Below, one piece after another: positions 14,543 to 22,925 of a stretch of DNA of 31,585 bases (position 1 is its first letter; the number at the start of each line of letters is the position of its first letter). The position numbers and the translations under genes are program-made. The notes below the pieces were generated by a model. That model saw nothing but the letters and a program-made list of their open reading frames with translations, had not been told where the DNA came from and did no database searches. The stretch covers positions 1 to 31,585 of the forward strand of contig DAINAR010000036.1 in NCBI GenBank assembly GCA_036733345.1, in the 5' to 3' direction. The stretch is from JAFGMQ01 sp036733345. Its GTDB lineage: Bacteria > Desulfobacterota > DSM-4660 > Desulfatiglandales > Desulfatiglandaceae.

Positions 14543-15292
14543 TTACCATTCCAGATATTCAGCGCTTTTTAATTTTCTGCCTATATGGTAGTCAATGTGC
14601 AGTTTGAGCACGGGTTTTAATTCATCGATTAATTTTTTGCTCAGTTCAAAGTTTTCAATCCGGCTGTTAACCTCTTCTGACTGTAGCATCCTTAATTTAT
14701 TTACTGTATCAGGTTCAAGGCATTTAGAGTATTTTGATTCCTTTTCGCAATTAAGACAGGAAATGCCCCCCCTGTTCGGTTTGAAAACAGCCCTTCCCGC
14801 ACCTGAATATTTCCTTCCGCAGTCACAGCATTTATCAAGGTTGATTGCATATCCGCCAAGGGACATTGCCTTTGCCTCAAAAAAGATACGCATGCAGTCT
14901 ATTCTTTCGCCACTGCTCAATAAATCAAATGATTCCTTTAATAAATCAAACATCCTTTGTTCAACCACGTTGTGCGGAAAAATGATTTCAGTGAGTTCAA
15001 TCATGTAGCTTGCAAGGGAAAGAGTTGAAAAATTTGATCTGAGGCCTGGAAAGGTCTTAATCAGTTTTGATGAATGAAGCAAATGCAGATCCCGGTTGCT
15101 TTTTATCTCATATTCAACGTTTGACAGGCAAAAGAGGTCCAGGCTGTTGCTGAACCGCCTTCGGCTTTTCCGTGCCCCTTTGGCTATGCCTGTTACTCTA
15201 CCATGGTCACGTGTAAAAAACGTAACTATCAGATCGGATTCTCCAAATTCTTTAATCCGCATAATAATAGAAGGAGAAATACGGGTTTCCAT
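14543..15292 (-). CDS. recO: DNA repair protein RecO
   Basis: RecO, which with RecR loads RecA on single-stranded DNA during gap repair; 249 residues, the usual length. The N-terminal OB-fold reads SPSIIMRIKEFGESDLIVTFFTRDHGRVTGIAKGARKS, with the expected basic DNA-binding face. A helical middle follows. The zinc-binding region is visible as CCDCG at about 156-160 and CLNC at about 181-184. The ATG at 15292 lacks a strong ribosome site. It lies 69 bases downstream of dgt on the same strand and is probably cotranscribed with it. Confidence 0.93.
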   Translation of the reverse strand: METRISPSIIMRIKEFGESDLIVTFFTRDHGRVTGIAKGARKSRRRFSNSLDLFCLSNVEYEIKSNRDLHLLHSSKLIKTFPGLRSNFSTLSLASYMIELTEIIFPHNVVEQRMFDLLKESFDLLSSGERIDCMRIFFEAKAMSLGGYAINLDKCCDCGRKYSGAGRAVFKPNRGGISCLNCEKESKYSKCLEPDTVNKLRMLQSEEVNSRIENFELSKKLIDELKPVLKLHIDYHIGRKLKSAEYLEW

Positions 15293-15361
15293 ATCAGGGC
15301 TTATACCATAGTCATTAAATTTGAAAACAATAGATCTGAAAAGTTCTTTTCATGCACTGAA

Positions 15362-16525
15362 TTATCTTGGCTTTATTTGAGGAACAAGGTTTTTGTTTAT
15401 TTGATTCAAGAAGTATTCATCAGTCATGCCGGAGATAAAATCTCGCACAATACCTGCATCAGGGGTATTCTTCTTATATTCGGGGGACATGCCCTCTAAA
15501 AATCCCGTAAAAATATCGGAATCTTCATTTCCGGTCTTCAGGTCTTCAAGGTATTTTTCATACAGCAATTCAAACATGAGCTTTATTTTTTGAGTCTGCT
15601 CTTTAACTTTTTGATTCTTATAAATATTTTCCTCATTAAAAACCTTCAGCTTTTTCAGGGACTCACCTGCATCAGTGCTGAAACTGACATAGGGCCTGTC
15701 AAGACTGTTGGCAATTATGTCCTCAACAAGGGTATAGACAATAGTCCCGTTTGTATCTCCCAGGACAAGGGTGCAGTCCACGGGGATGTCTTTCCTTTTG
15801 ATCAATCCGAGCCTGATGGCATCCTCAATGTCCCTGCCGATATAGCTTATGGTGTCTGCCATCCTGACCACGCAGCCTTCGAGCGTCATGGGAAGGATAT
15901 CGATGGACGGGTCTTGCTCCTTTTTTCGGATCTCGTCATTCATTTTTTCAAAGTCCTTGATGCTGTCAGGCTTCAATGCCTGCGAATGCAGTTCTCCATC
16001 ATGGCACAGGATTCCGTCCAGCACCTGCAGGCTTAGGTTCCAGCCCTTTCCCTTCCTTTCAATTTCCTGAAGGAATCTTACACTTTGTATATTGTGCAGA
16101 AATTTCCTGGAATTATGCGCCTGGCACAATTCCGAGAGAAATCTTTCACCGTCATGTCCAAATGGTGCATGCCCCAGATCGTGGCCAAGAGCTATTGCTT
16201 CAATAAGATCTTCATTCAGTCTGAGAAGGCGTCCAATGGTTCGTGAAATTTTGGATACAAGCTGTACGTGCAGAACCCTGTGCGTAATATGGTCGTTTTT
16301 TATCAGATAAAAGACCTGGGTTTTGTCAATATATCTTGAGTAAGCCAGGGAATGAAGTATCCTGTCAGTGTCTATTGAGAAATTCTGCCTGTGCCCGAAG
16401 TCTATTTCCTGCTCTTCCTTTTCCCTTACAGCTGAACTGCTCAGGCATGCCCATGAAGACAGCCTGGACTGTTCGCTTTCATCGAGGGTTTCTCTGATCC
16501 TGAACAATAGTTTGTTGGTGCTCAC
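15362..16525 (-). CDS. dgt: Deoxyguanosinetriphosphate triphosphohydrolase-like HD-domain protein
   Basis: HD-superfamily dNTP triphosphohydrolase, 387 residues. It releases triphosphate from dGTP or other dNTPs. The N-terminal SIDTDRILHSLAYSRYIDKTQVF and HRVLHVQLVSKISRTIGR match the family. The metal site is the His of HRVLH plus GHDLGHAPFGHDGE at about residues 114-127, with a later RMADTISYIGRDIEDA supplying the last aspartate. The start is GTG at 16525, with AGAGGT 8 bases upstream. It precedes recO. dNTP-pool control beside recombination repair is a sensible pairing, but which dNTP is preferred cannot be told. Confidence 0.9.
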   Translation of the reverse strand: MSTNKLLFRIRETLDESEQSRLSSWACLSSSAVREKEEQEIDFGHRQNFSIDTDRILHSLAYSRYIDKTQVFYLIKNDHITHRVLHVQLVSKISRTIGRLLRLNEDLIEAIALGHDLGHAPFGHDGERFLSELCQAHNSRKFLHNIQSVRFLQEIERKGKGWNLSLQVLDGILCHDGELHSQALKPDSIKDFEKMNDEIRKKEQDPSIDILPMTLEGCVVRMADTISYIGRDIEDAIRLGLIKRKDIPVDCTLVLGDTNGTIVYTLVEDIIANSLDRPYVSFSTDAGESLKKLKVFNEENIYKNQKVKEQTQKIKLMFELLYEKYLEDLKTGNEDSDIFTGFLEGMSPEYKKNTPDAGIVRDFISGMTDEYFLNQINKNLVPQIKPR

Positions 16526-16554
16526 TTGTCAGACCTCTGTCTAAAGGTATAATA

Positions 16555-16660
16555 GTAATGACGGAAATGTTACTTTACGACTTAAAACGAACTCAAGTTC
16601 GTTGTTCACAGGATGCCGCACATGGCATATATTAGCTTTTTACGAGTTCATCAATTTTAG
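16555..16660. repeat. Intergenic repeat upstream of dgt and rpsB
   Basis: It contains a strong hairpin, AACGAACT-CA-AGTTCGTT (16586-16603), and the string CTTTTTACGAGTTCATCAAT from 16636. A close relative of that string, GTTTTTACGAGACCATTAAA, lies at 5840-5859. The DNA looks like a dispersed, non-coding repeat of the host genome. Confidence 0.55.
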
Positions 16661-17034
16661 TATTTTTTTCCTGAAATTTGAAGACAACAAAAGCTCAATC
16701 AAAAGTTTTTTTTCTTGCAAAACAAAAGTAACGATGTTAGTGATAACCGTTTATTATTAGAGCCTTTAAATAGTTGATATGCAGTTAAGGTCTGCGGCTT
16801 CTTTTTTGCCAGAAATGAAGGTAGCCGCGGTTTTTAAAGGCAATACCAATATGCAGTTGTTTAAGTTGTTTATGGATATCAGGTTCGGCGAAGGATATCA
16901 ATAGCCTTTTATTCATAATAATTACACGTTCGGAATACAGCCCGGTGCCCTTTATGCCTGAGGGTGCAGAAGATTCCGAACTTAGGATAAACCGTGGCAA
17001 GGAGATCCTGTGAGGATCTAAAAAGGAGAATTGA
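16661..17034 (+). promoter_or_regulatory. Leader region of rpsB with predicted RNA structure
   Basis: Gene-free stretch before rpsB. A 9-bp perfect stem, GTTCGGAAT (16928-16936) with ATTCCGAAC (16973-16981), encloses an inner hairpin around GTGCCC...GGGTGC. A second hairpin, AGATCC-N5-GGATCT (17003-17019), lies just before the ribosome site AAAAGGAG. Structured rpsB leaders used for S2 autoregulation are known in bacteria; this placement fits that role, though I cannot match a named RNA family. A possible promoter (TTGCAA, 17 bases, TAGTGA) lies near 16716-16744 and is weak. Confidence 0.5.
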
Positions 17035-17889
17035 ATGGCAGTTATCAGCATGAAAGAACTTCTGGAGTCAGGTGTTCACTTCGGACATCAAACAAGGCGT
17101 TGGAATCCCAAGATGAAACCATACATATTTGGTGCAAGAAACGGGATACATATCATTGACCTGCAAAAAACGGTCAGGCTTTTTAGGAACACCTATGAAT
17201 TTGTAGTCAAAACAGTTTCTGAAGGGTATTCAGTCCTCTTTGTAGGGACAAAGAAACAGGCTCACGATTCTGTTATTGAGGAAAGCGAGCGCTGTGGCAT
17301 GTATCATGTTGTAAACCGCTGGTTAGGAGGAACCCTTACCAATTTTCAGACTATCAGACAGAGTGTGGCCCGTCTTAAAGAACTTGAAGCTATGAAAAGT
17401 GACGGGACAATAAACAGGTATACAAAACAAGAAATTATCAGGATGGAAAAAGAGCTTGTAAAGCTGGAGAAAAACCTTGGCGGTATAAAAAATATGGACG
17501 ATTTGCCTGGAGCGGTTTTTATTGTAGACCCGAAAAGGGAAAAAATCGCAGTCAGAGAGGTCAGAAAATTAGGTATACCTGTAATCGCCATTGCTGATTC
17601 TAACTGTGATCCAAATGAAATTGACTATATTATTCCAGGAAATGATGATGCAATAAGGGCCATCAGACTTATATGTTCCAAGATTGCCGATGCATGTATT
17701 GAAGGCCACAGCCTGGCTGAAGAGCGACTGAGGGCGGAAGATGCAATACGGAAAGAGCAGGAAGCACTTGAGATGGAAGGAGCTGATGAGAAAGAAGCTG
17801 ATGAGGGTGGCCCTGAAGTAATAATTCTTCCGAAGAAGGATAAGGAAGAAGAGAAAGAGAGTGATTCGCTGGAGTATGATAATGAATGA
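17035..17889 (+). CDS. rpsB: 30S ribosomal protein S2
   Basis: Small-subunit protein S2, 284 residues. It opens with the family hallmark MKELLESGVHFGHQTRRWNPKM, followed by YIFGARNGIHIIDLQKT, FVGTKKQA, NRWLGGTLTNFQT and PVIAIADSNCDPNEIDYIIPGND. S2 proteins are often near 240 residues. Here about 45 extra residues form a Glu/Asp/Lys-rich, probably disordered tail. AAAAGGAGAA stands 5-7 bases before the ATG. It leads the block rpsB-tsf-pyrH-frr. A structured leader upstream may control it. Confidence 0.97.
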   Translation: MAVISMKELLESGVHFGHQTRRWNPKMKPYIFGARNGIHIIDLQKTVRLFRNTYEFVVKTVSEGYSVLFVGTKKQAHDSVIEESERCGMYHVVNRWLGGTLTNFQTIRQSVARLKELEAMKSDGTINRYTKQEIIRMEKELVKLEKNLGGIKNMDDLPGAVFIVDPKREKIAVREVRKLGIPVIAIADSNCDPNEIDYIIPGNDDAIRAIRLICSKIADACIEGHSLAEERLRAEDAIRKEQEALEMEGADEKEADEGGPEVIILPKKDKEEEKESDSLEYDNE

Positions 17890-18034
17890 ACTGTTTTAGA
17901 TGACAGGCATTAGAAACTGGCCATATTGTTATTGCCAGGAATATAGATCAGTCCATCGCGCAAAAGTCCTTTACGGATTTTACGCTTTAGTAAATACACA
18001 TTAATATAATATAATATATAATAAGGAGATTGAA
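17890..18034 (+). promoter_or_regulatory. rpsB-tsf intergenic spacer, AT-rich before tsf
   Basis: A 145-base spacer. It includes CTGGC-N12-GCCAG (about 17917-17938), a weak hairpin that could attenuate transcription. Next comes a run rich in TATAAT-like strings just before the AAGGAG of tsf. A separate tsf promoter is possible, but its start site cannot be fixed. Confidence 0.35.
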
Positions 18035-18637
18035 TTGACAGTTTCAGCTGAATTGATAAAAGAGCTAAGGGAAAAGACCGGCGTTGGAATAATGGACTGC
18101 AAGGTTGCCTTGAAGGAATGCAATGGAGACATAAAAGGGGCTATCGACTATTTGAGGAAAAAGGGAGTTGCGACTGCACAAAAAAGAATTGATCGAGTTA
18201 CCTCTCAGGGTCAGGTTCAGTCTTACATACATGGTGGCGGGAAGATTGGGGTTCTGGTTGAAGTTAACTGTGAAACAGACTTCACCGCAAAAACTGAAGA
18301 CTTCTCAAATTTGGTTAAAGATCTGGCAATGCAGATTGCAGCTACTAATCCGGTTTCAATAGACAGGGAATCAGTACCCGGTGATATCCTGGAAAATGAA
18401 AAAGACATTTATGCTACTCAGGCAAGAGAATCAGGTAAACCTGAAAAAATACTTGATAAAATTGTCGAAGGAAAGCTTAAGAAGTTTTATTCCGAATCGT
18501 GCCTTCTGGAGCAGGCATTTGTTAAGAATCCGGATCTCACCATTCAGGATATAGTAAATGAAATGATAGCTAAGACAGGCGAAAAGATAGTGGTGAGGCG
18601 GTTCGTTCGGTTTCAACTCGGACAGTCAGATGAATGA
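18035..18637 (+). CDS. tsf: Translation elongation factor Ts
   Basis: Guanine-nucleotide exchange factor for EF-Tu, 200 residues. This is the short, Thermus-like form with one dimerisation core instead of the longer E. coli type. The N-terminal UBA-like part reads ELIKELREKTGVGIMDCKVAL, and the catalytic TDFTAKTEDF corresponds to the TDFVARN motif. The start is TTG at 18035, with AAGGAG 6 bases upstream; no ATG fits the conserved N-terminus. Its last codons overlap pyrH by 8 bases. Confidence 0.96.
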   Translation: MTVSAELIKELREKTGVGIMDCKVALKECNGDIKGAIDYLRKKGVATAQKRIDRVTSQGQVQSYIHGGGKIGVLVEVNCETDFTAKTEDFSNLVKDLAMQIAATNPVSIDRESVPGDILENEKDIYATQARESGKPEKILDKIVEGKLKKFYSESCLLEQAFVKNPDLTIQDIVNEMIAKTGEKIVVRRFVRFQLGQSDE

Positions 18638-19355
18638 TATTTCTCCCGTTTTCAACAGGGTGCTTCTCAAGTTAAGCGGAGAGGCACTTATGGGCTCCAA
18701 ATCCTTTGGAATTGATCCCTCTATCTTAGCAGATGTGGCCGCTGAAGTAGCTTCGGTTCATAAGCTCGGGGTGCAGGTGGCCATAATGATCGGCGGAGGG
18801 AATATATTTAGAGGCCTTCAGTCTTCGGATTACGGGGTTGAACGGGTTGCGGCTGACCATATGGGTATGCTGGCAACCGTCATTAATGCCATAGCCCTGA
18901 GCGAGGCGCTGCGTCGTGTCGATTGTGCGACAAGGGTTATGACTGCTATCGAGATGATAAAGATCGCCGAGCCTTATGTCTCGGAAAAAGCGGTTGATCA
19001 CCTGTTAAACAACCGTATCGTAGTTTTCGGCGGAGGAACTGGAAATCCTTTTTTTACAACCGATACTGCGGCAACTCTCAGAGCTCTGGAAATTGATGCG
19101 GAGGTCCTTTTAAAGGCTACAAAGGTCGATGGGGTTTATGATGCTGATCCTGTATCAGATCCTTCAGCCAGATTTTTTTCTGAATTGACCTATGGAGAAA
19201 TGCTTAAAGGAAATTTAAAGGTTATGGACATGACTGCTGTTTCTTTAGCCATGGAACATAAACTGCCTGTTGTTGTCTTCAATCTTATGAAAAAAGGAAA
19301 TATAATTAAGGTTGTAACCGGTGAAAAGACGGGAACTTCAGTTACAGGGGAATAG
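18630..19355 (+). CDS. pyrH: UMP kinase
   Basis: Hexameric bacterial UMP kinase of the amino-acid-kinase fold, 241 residues; it makes UDP from UMP and ATP in the cytoplasm. Motifs: KLSGEALMG at the N-terminus, MIGGGNIFRG, DHMGMLATVINA, and the nucleotide-binding GGTGNPFFTTDTAA. TKVDGVYDADP is also typical. It starts inside the end of tsf (8-base overlap) and ends 2 bases before frr. Confidence 0.96.
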   Translation: MNDISPVFNRVLLKLSGEALMGSKSFGIDPSILADVAAEVASVHKLGVQVAIMIGGGNIFRGLQSSDYGVERVAADHMGMLATVINAIALSEALRRVDCATRVMTAIEMIKIAEPYVSEKAVDHLLNNRIVVFGGGTGNPFFTTDTAATLRALEIDAEVLLKATKVDGVYDADPVSDPSARFFSELTYGEMLKGNLKVMDMTAVSLAMEHKLPVVVFNLMKKGNIIKVVTGEKTGTSVTGE

Positions 19356-19357
19356 TA

Positions 19358-19915
19358 ATGAAGGATGAAATACTTTCAGAAACAAGAGAAAAAATGAACA
19401 AGAGTGTGGATGCATTGAAAAAAGATTTCAGAAGGATAAGAACCGGAAGGGCTTCTGCATCATTACTTGAAGGCATAAAGGTCGATTGTTATGAAACCAG
19501 GATGCCGATTGATCAGGTCGCATCAATATCTGTTCCTGAAAGTCGCCTCATTATGATTCAGCCATGGGACCAGACAATAATAAGTAATATTGAAAAAAGT
19601 ATTTTGAAATCTGAACTTGGCCTGACTCCTCAAAATGATGGTAAGCTTATAAGAATATCTATCCCGCCGTTGACTGAAGAGAGGAGAAAAGAGCTTGCGA
19701 AAATGGCCAAAAAGATGGCAGAGGATAAAAAAACATCTATTAGAAATCTCAGAAGAGAAGCTAATGACATGTTCAAGACATTAAAAAACGAAAAAGAAAT
19801 ATCGGAAGATGAATTTCATAAGTCCCAGGATGATGTCCAGAAGTTAACAGACGAATTTATTGAAAAGGTTGACGAAGTTACTGCCGAAAAGGAGAAGGAA
19901 ATAATTGAATTCTAA
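19358..19915 (+). CDS. frr: Ribosome recycling factor
   Basis: Splits post-termination ribosomes with EF-G; 185 residues, the standard length. It shows FRRIRTGRASASLLEGIKVDCYETRMPIDQVASI, the family's most conserved stretch, then PWDQTIISNIEKSI and a helical KMAEDKKTSIRNLRREAND. It begins 2 bases after pyrH, with AGGGGAA inside the end of that gene as ribosome site. A spacer of 51 bases with a short CCC/GGG hairpin (about 19930-19946) separates it from uppS. Confidence 0.96.
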   Translation: MKDEILSETREKMNKSVDALKKDFRRIRTGRASASLLEGIKVDCYETRMPIDQVASISVPESRLIMIQPWDQTIISNIEKSILKSELGLTPQNDGKLIRISIPPLTEERRKELAKMAKKMAEDKKTSIRNLRREANDMFKTLKNEKEISEDEFHKSQDDVQKLTDEFIEKVDEVTAEKEKEIIEF

Positions 19916-19966
19916 TCCATCGGACCCTCCATCCCCGCTATCGGGATTTCATTCAAAAATAACATT

Positions 19967-20683
19967 ATGACCACTATTGACCCAAAAAAAATACCGAAAC
20001 ATGTGGCCATTATTATGGATGGCAACGGTAGATGGGCCAAAAAACGAGGAATCAGCAGGCTTGAAGGACACAAGAAAGGCGCTGACGCTGTCAGGGAGAT
20101 CGTGGAAACAAGCTGTGAAATAGGTGTTTCATGGCTCACTATGTATGCATTTTCAGAGGAGAACTGGAAAAGGCCAAAAAGAGAAATTAATGCTCTTATG
20201 TCTCTGTTGAAAAGATTTCTCAAGAGCGAGTTAGACCTGATGTTGAAAAACGGAATCAGGCTGCAATCTATCGGCAGAATAGAGAAATTACCGAAAAGTA
20301 CAAGAGATATACTCCTTCAGACCATAGAGAAGACTTCGGCAAACAGGGATATGGTTTTAACACTGGCCCTCAGTTATGGCGGAAGACAGGAAATTACTGA
20401 TGCAGTCCGGCGGATTGTTGCCAATTGTGAAAAGGGCACTATTTCTGAGGGTGATATTACTGACCATGTTATTTCCAGATTTCTTTATAATGAGGCCATG
20501 CCTGACCCTGATTTGCTCATCAGGACCAGCGGTGAATATCGAGTCAGCAATTTTCTTCTGTGGCAGATAGCATATACGGAATTTTATATTACTTCTACAC
20601 TGTGGCCTGACTTCGGCAAGAGTGAATATTTAAAGGCTGTCCTGGATTTTCAAAAAAGAGAAAGAAGGTTCGGGGGCCGTTAA
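19967..20683 (+). CDS. uppS: Isoprenyl transferase (undecaprenyl diphosphate synthase)
   Basis: cis-Prenyltransferase making the C55 lipid carrier for peptidoglycan; 238 residues. It has the catalytic Asp in IIMDGNGRWAKKRG, then EGHKKGA, TMYAFSEENWKRP, and the pyrophosphate-binding end DLLIRTSGEYRVSNFLLWQIAYTE with WPDF. No strong ribosome site precedes the ATG, though the N-terminus aligns with the family. It ends 2 bases before cdsA, so the two are likely coupled. Confidence 0.95.
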   Translation: MTTIDPKKIPKHVAIIMDGNGRWAKKRGISRLEGHKKGADAVREIVETSCEIGVSWLTMYAFSEENWKRPKREINALMSLLKRFLKSELDLMLKNGIRLQSIGRIEKLPKSTRDILLQTIEKTSANRDMVLTLALSYGGRQEITDAVRRIVANCEKGTISEGDITDHVISRFLYNEAMPDPDLLIRTSGEYRVSNFLLWQIAYTEFYITSTLWPDFGKSEYLKAVLDFQKRERRFGGR

Positions 20684-20685
20684 AA

Positions 20686-21489
20686 ATGCATATAAACCGA
20701 TTGCTTACGGGCATCATAGCAATTCCTGCTTTAATCTATCTTATAGGCCCCGGTCCCAGACCCGCGTTTTATTCCCTCCTGTATATTGTTACCATCATCG
20801 GACTGATAGAGTTCTATAGAATGACTGTTCCTGGTCTTCCGAAATTTGTCAGGGTTGCAATATATCTTCTCATGCTTTTGCTTTATGTTGCTGTTTACCT
20901 GAGGCTGGTTTTGATTGCTCCGGTTATCATCCTGTTTTGTGCCTTTGTTACTATGACTTTTTTTGTTATGACACATTCATCGTCAGGTCAGGAAAAGACA
21001 GCGGAAATCAGCACGGCTGTTTTAGGGCCGATTTATATAGCCGTGCCTCTTGTTATGATGATAATGATTGATTTTATGCCGAACGGAAATATCTGGATAT
21101 TTTTTATACTTGTAATCATTTTCGCAAACGACACAGGCGGGTTCTATTTCGGGAAGCTGTTTGGAAGACATAAACTCCACGAGGCGGTGAGTCCTAATAA
21201 GACCTGGGAGGGCGCAATAGGTGGAGCAGTCAGCAGCATAATTACAGGTTTCTTATTTGTATATCTCATGGATTTTCAGAAGCCTGATATCAAAATATTA
21301 CTGCTGGTGCTGGTGATTTCTGTATCCGGCCAGATTGGCGACCTGGCCGAATCCATGTTAAAAAGGAATGGCGGAATAAAAGACTCAGGGTATGTGCTGC
21401 CCGGGCATGGAGGAATCCTGGACAGGATTGATGGGCTTCTATTTTCAATTCCCATCCTTTATTTGTATCTCTCATTTTTTATCGCATAG
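20686..21489 (+). CDS. cdsA: Phosphatidate cytidylyltransferase
   Basis: Integral membrane enzyme that makes CDP-diacylglycerol from phosphatidate and CTP; 267 residues, several hydrophobic helices. The signature is visible: SPNKTWEGAIGGAVSS, then GDLAESMLKRNGGIKDSG, PGHGGILDRIDGLLF. CDP-diacylglycerol is the substrate of PssA, encoded at 25520, so this window holds three successive steps of phosphatidylethanolamine synthesis (cdsA, pssA, psd). Confidence 0.95.
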   Translation: MHINRLLTGIIAIPALIYLIGPGPRPAFYSLLYIVTIIGLIEFYRMTVPGLPKFVRVAIYLLMLLLYVAVYLRLVLIAPVIILFCAFVTMTFFVMTHSSSGQEKTAEISTAVLGPIYIAVPLVMMIMIDFMPNGNIWIFFILVIIFANDTGGFYFGKLFGRHKLHEAVSPNKTWEGAIGGAVSSIITGFLFVYLMDFQKPDIKILLLVLVISVSGQIGDLAESMLKRNGGIKDSGYVLPGHGGILDRIDGLLFSIPILYLYLSFFIA

Positions 21490-21580
21490 AGCTCACAAAA
21501 AACTGTAAGTCTGCTAATCAGGCCTGGTTATGACTAATCTGTAATAAAAACTTTATAAATATATCAATGCTGCGATTTTA

Positions 21581-22741
21581 ATGAAAAATATATCCATATT
21601 AGGTTCCACAGGATCAATAGGGGTTAGCGCTTTAGAGGTAATTAAGGCTAATCCCGACAAATATAATGTAGTCGCTCTGGCCGCCGGAAGAAACATTGAA
21701 CTCCTGCTAAAGCAGATAAATGAGTTCCGGCCAATCTTGGTAGCTGTTATGGATGATGGTTTGGCAAAGGAATTGGCCGGTATGTTTAAAGGGACCTGGG
21801 ATCCGGACGTCTTATCTGGCGCGGAAGGTATCATAAGGCTGTCTACACTCGATGGAGCGGATACCGTCATTTCAGCTATGTCAGGAGCTTCAGGCCTGCT
21901 TCCAACCTATGAGGCTGTCAGGGCCGGCAAGCATATTGCTTTAGCAAACAAGGAAGCAATGGTAATGGCAGGCTCTCTTATCATGAAAGAAGCCGAAAAG
22001 AGGAGCATACCAGTCCTTCCCATTGACAGTGAGCACAGTGCTATACTTCAGTCTCTCAGAGGGCACTTAAAAGAGGATTTAAGGCGTGTAATCCTGACCG
22101 CTTCAGGTGGACCTTTCAGGAATTTCTCCCTTGAAGAAATGAATAATGTGACACCGTCACAGGCACTGAACCATCCAAACTGGGATATGGGCCCTAAAAT
22201 CAGCATTGACTCGGCAACTATGATGAACAAGGGCTTTGAGGTCATCGAAGCGAAATGGCTTTTTGATCTGGAAATGGACCAGATAAGTATTCTGATCCAC
22301 CCCCAGAGCATTATCCATTCCATGGTAGAATACAGGGATGGAGCTATTATGGCTCAGATGGGAGTTCCTGACATGAGAATACCTATATCTTATGCCCTTT
22401 CTTATCCTCATCACTTTGAAACTCATCTTGTTCCATTAAAACTTGATGAGATAAAAGATCTGAGCTTTGAGAAACCGGATTTTGAAAGATTTAAATGTCT
22501 TGCACTGGCTTTAAAGGCCGCAGAAATCGGAGGAAGCATGCCTGTTGTTCTAAATGGGGCTAACGAAATTGCGGTTGAGTCTTTTCTTCAAGGCATGATA
22601 AAATTTCTGGATATTTCCTGTATTATTGAAAAAACTATGGAAGCACATGAGCCTTTTCCTGTTAATGACATTGAAGCAGTAATGGCAGCCGACAGATGGG
22701 CAAGGGAAGCCGCAATTAATGTTCGCAAGTCACTTTATTAG
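21581..22741 (+). CDS. dxr: 1-deoxy-D-xylulose 5-phosphate reductoisomerase
   Basis: First committed enzyme of the MEP isoprenoid pathway, NADPH-dependent, cytoplasmic; 386 residues. N-terminal NADPH-binding ILGSTGSIG; metal and substrate residues in PIDSEHSA; the flexible-loop region ASGGPFR; and HPNWDMGPKISIDSATMMNKGFE. It supplies precursors for the product of uppS in the same run. The ribosome site is weak. Ninety-one bases separate it from cdsA and 184 AT-rich, gene-free bases from rseP. Confidence 0.96.
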   Translation: MKNISILGSTGSIGVSALEVIKANPDKYNVVALAAGRNIELLLKQINEFRPILVAVMDDGLAKELAGMFKGTWDPDVLSGAEGIIRLSTLDGADTVISAMSGASGLLPTYEAVRAGKHIALANKEAMVMAGSLIMKEAEKRSIPVLPIDSEHSAILQSLRGHLKEDLRRVILTASGGPFRNFSLEEMNNVTPSQALNHPNWDMGPKISIDSATMMNKGFEVIEAKWLFDLEMDQISILIHPQSIIHSMVEYRDGAIMAQMGVPDMRIPISYALSYPHHFETHLVPLKLDEIKDLSFEKPDFERFKCLALALKAAEIGGSMPVVLNGANEIAVESFLQGMIKFLDISCIIEKTMEAHEPFPVNDIEAVMAADRWAREAAINVRKSLY

Positions 22742-22925
22742 ATGGAAGTTATTGGTATTATTGTTCAAATATTAATAAAATTATGAAATAAATATTAATT
22801 AGATTGGCTGATAATAATAGTGCGATAACAGGTGATTTGCTTTTTGATAAGGATACATGTTTTAGTATAAGGTTAATTTTTAGAAGCACATCCGATTTTA
22901 AAATGGTTTAGACTGGATTAGTATT

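Noticed and set aside
16785..17051. Leftward 88-codon frame upstream of rpsB
   Set aside because: It covers the structured rpsB leader and the rpsB ribosome site, has no ribosome site of its own and no recognisable protein pattern.
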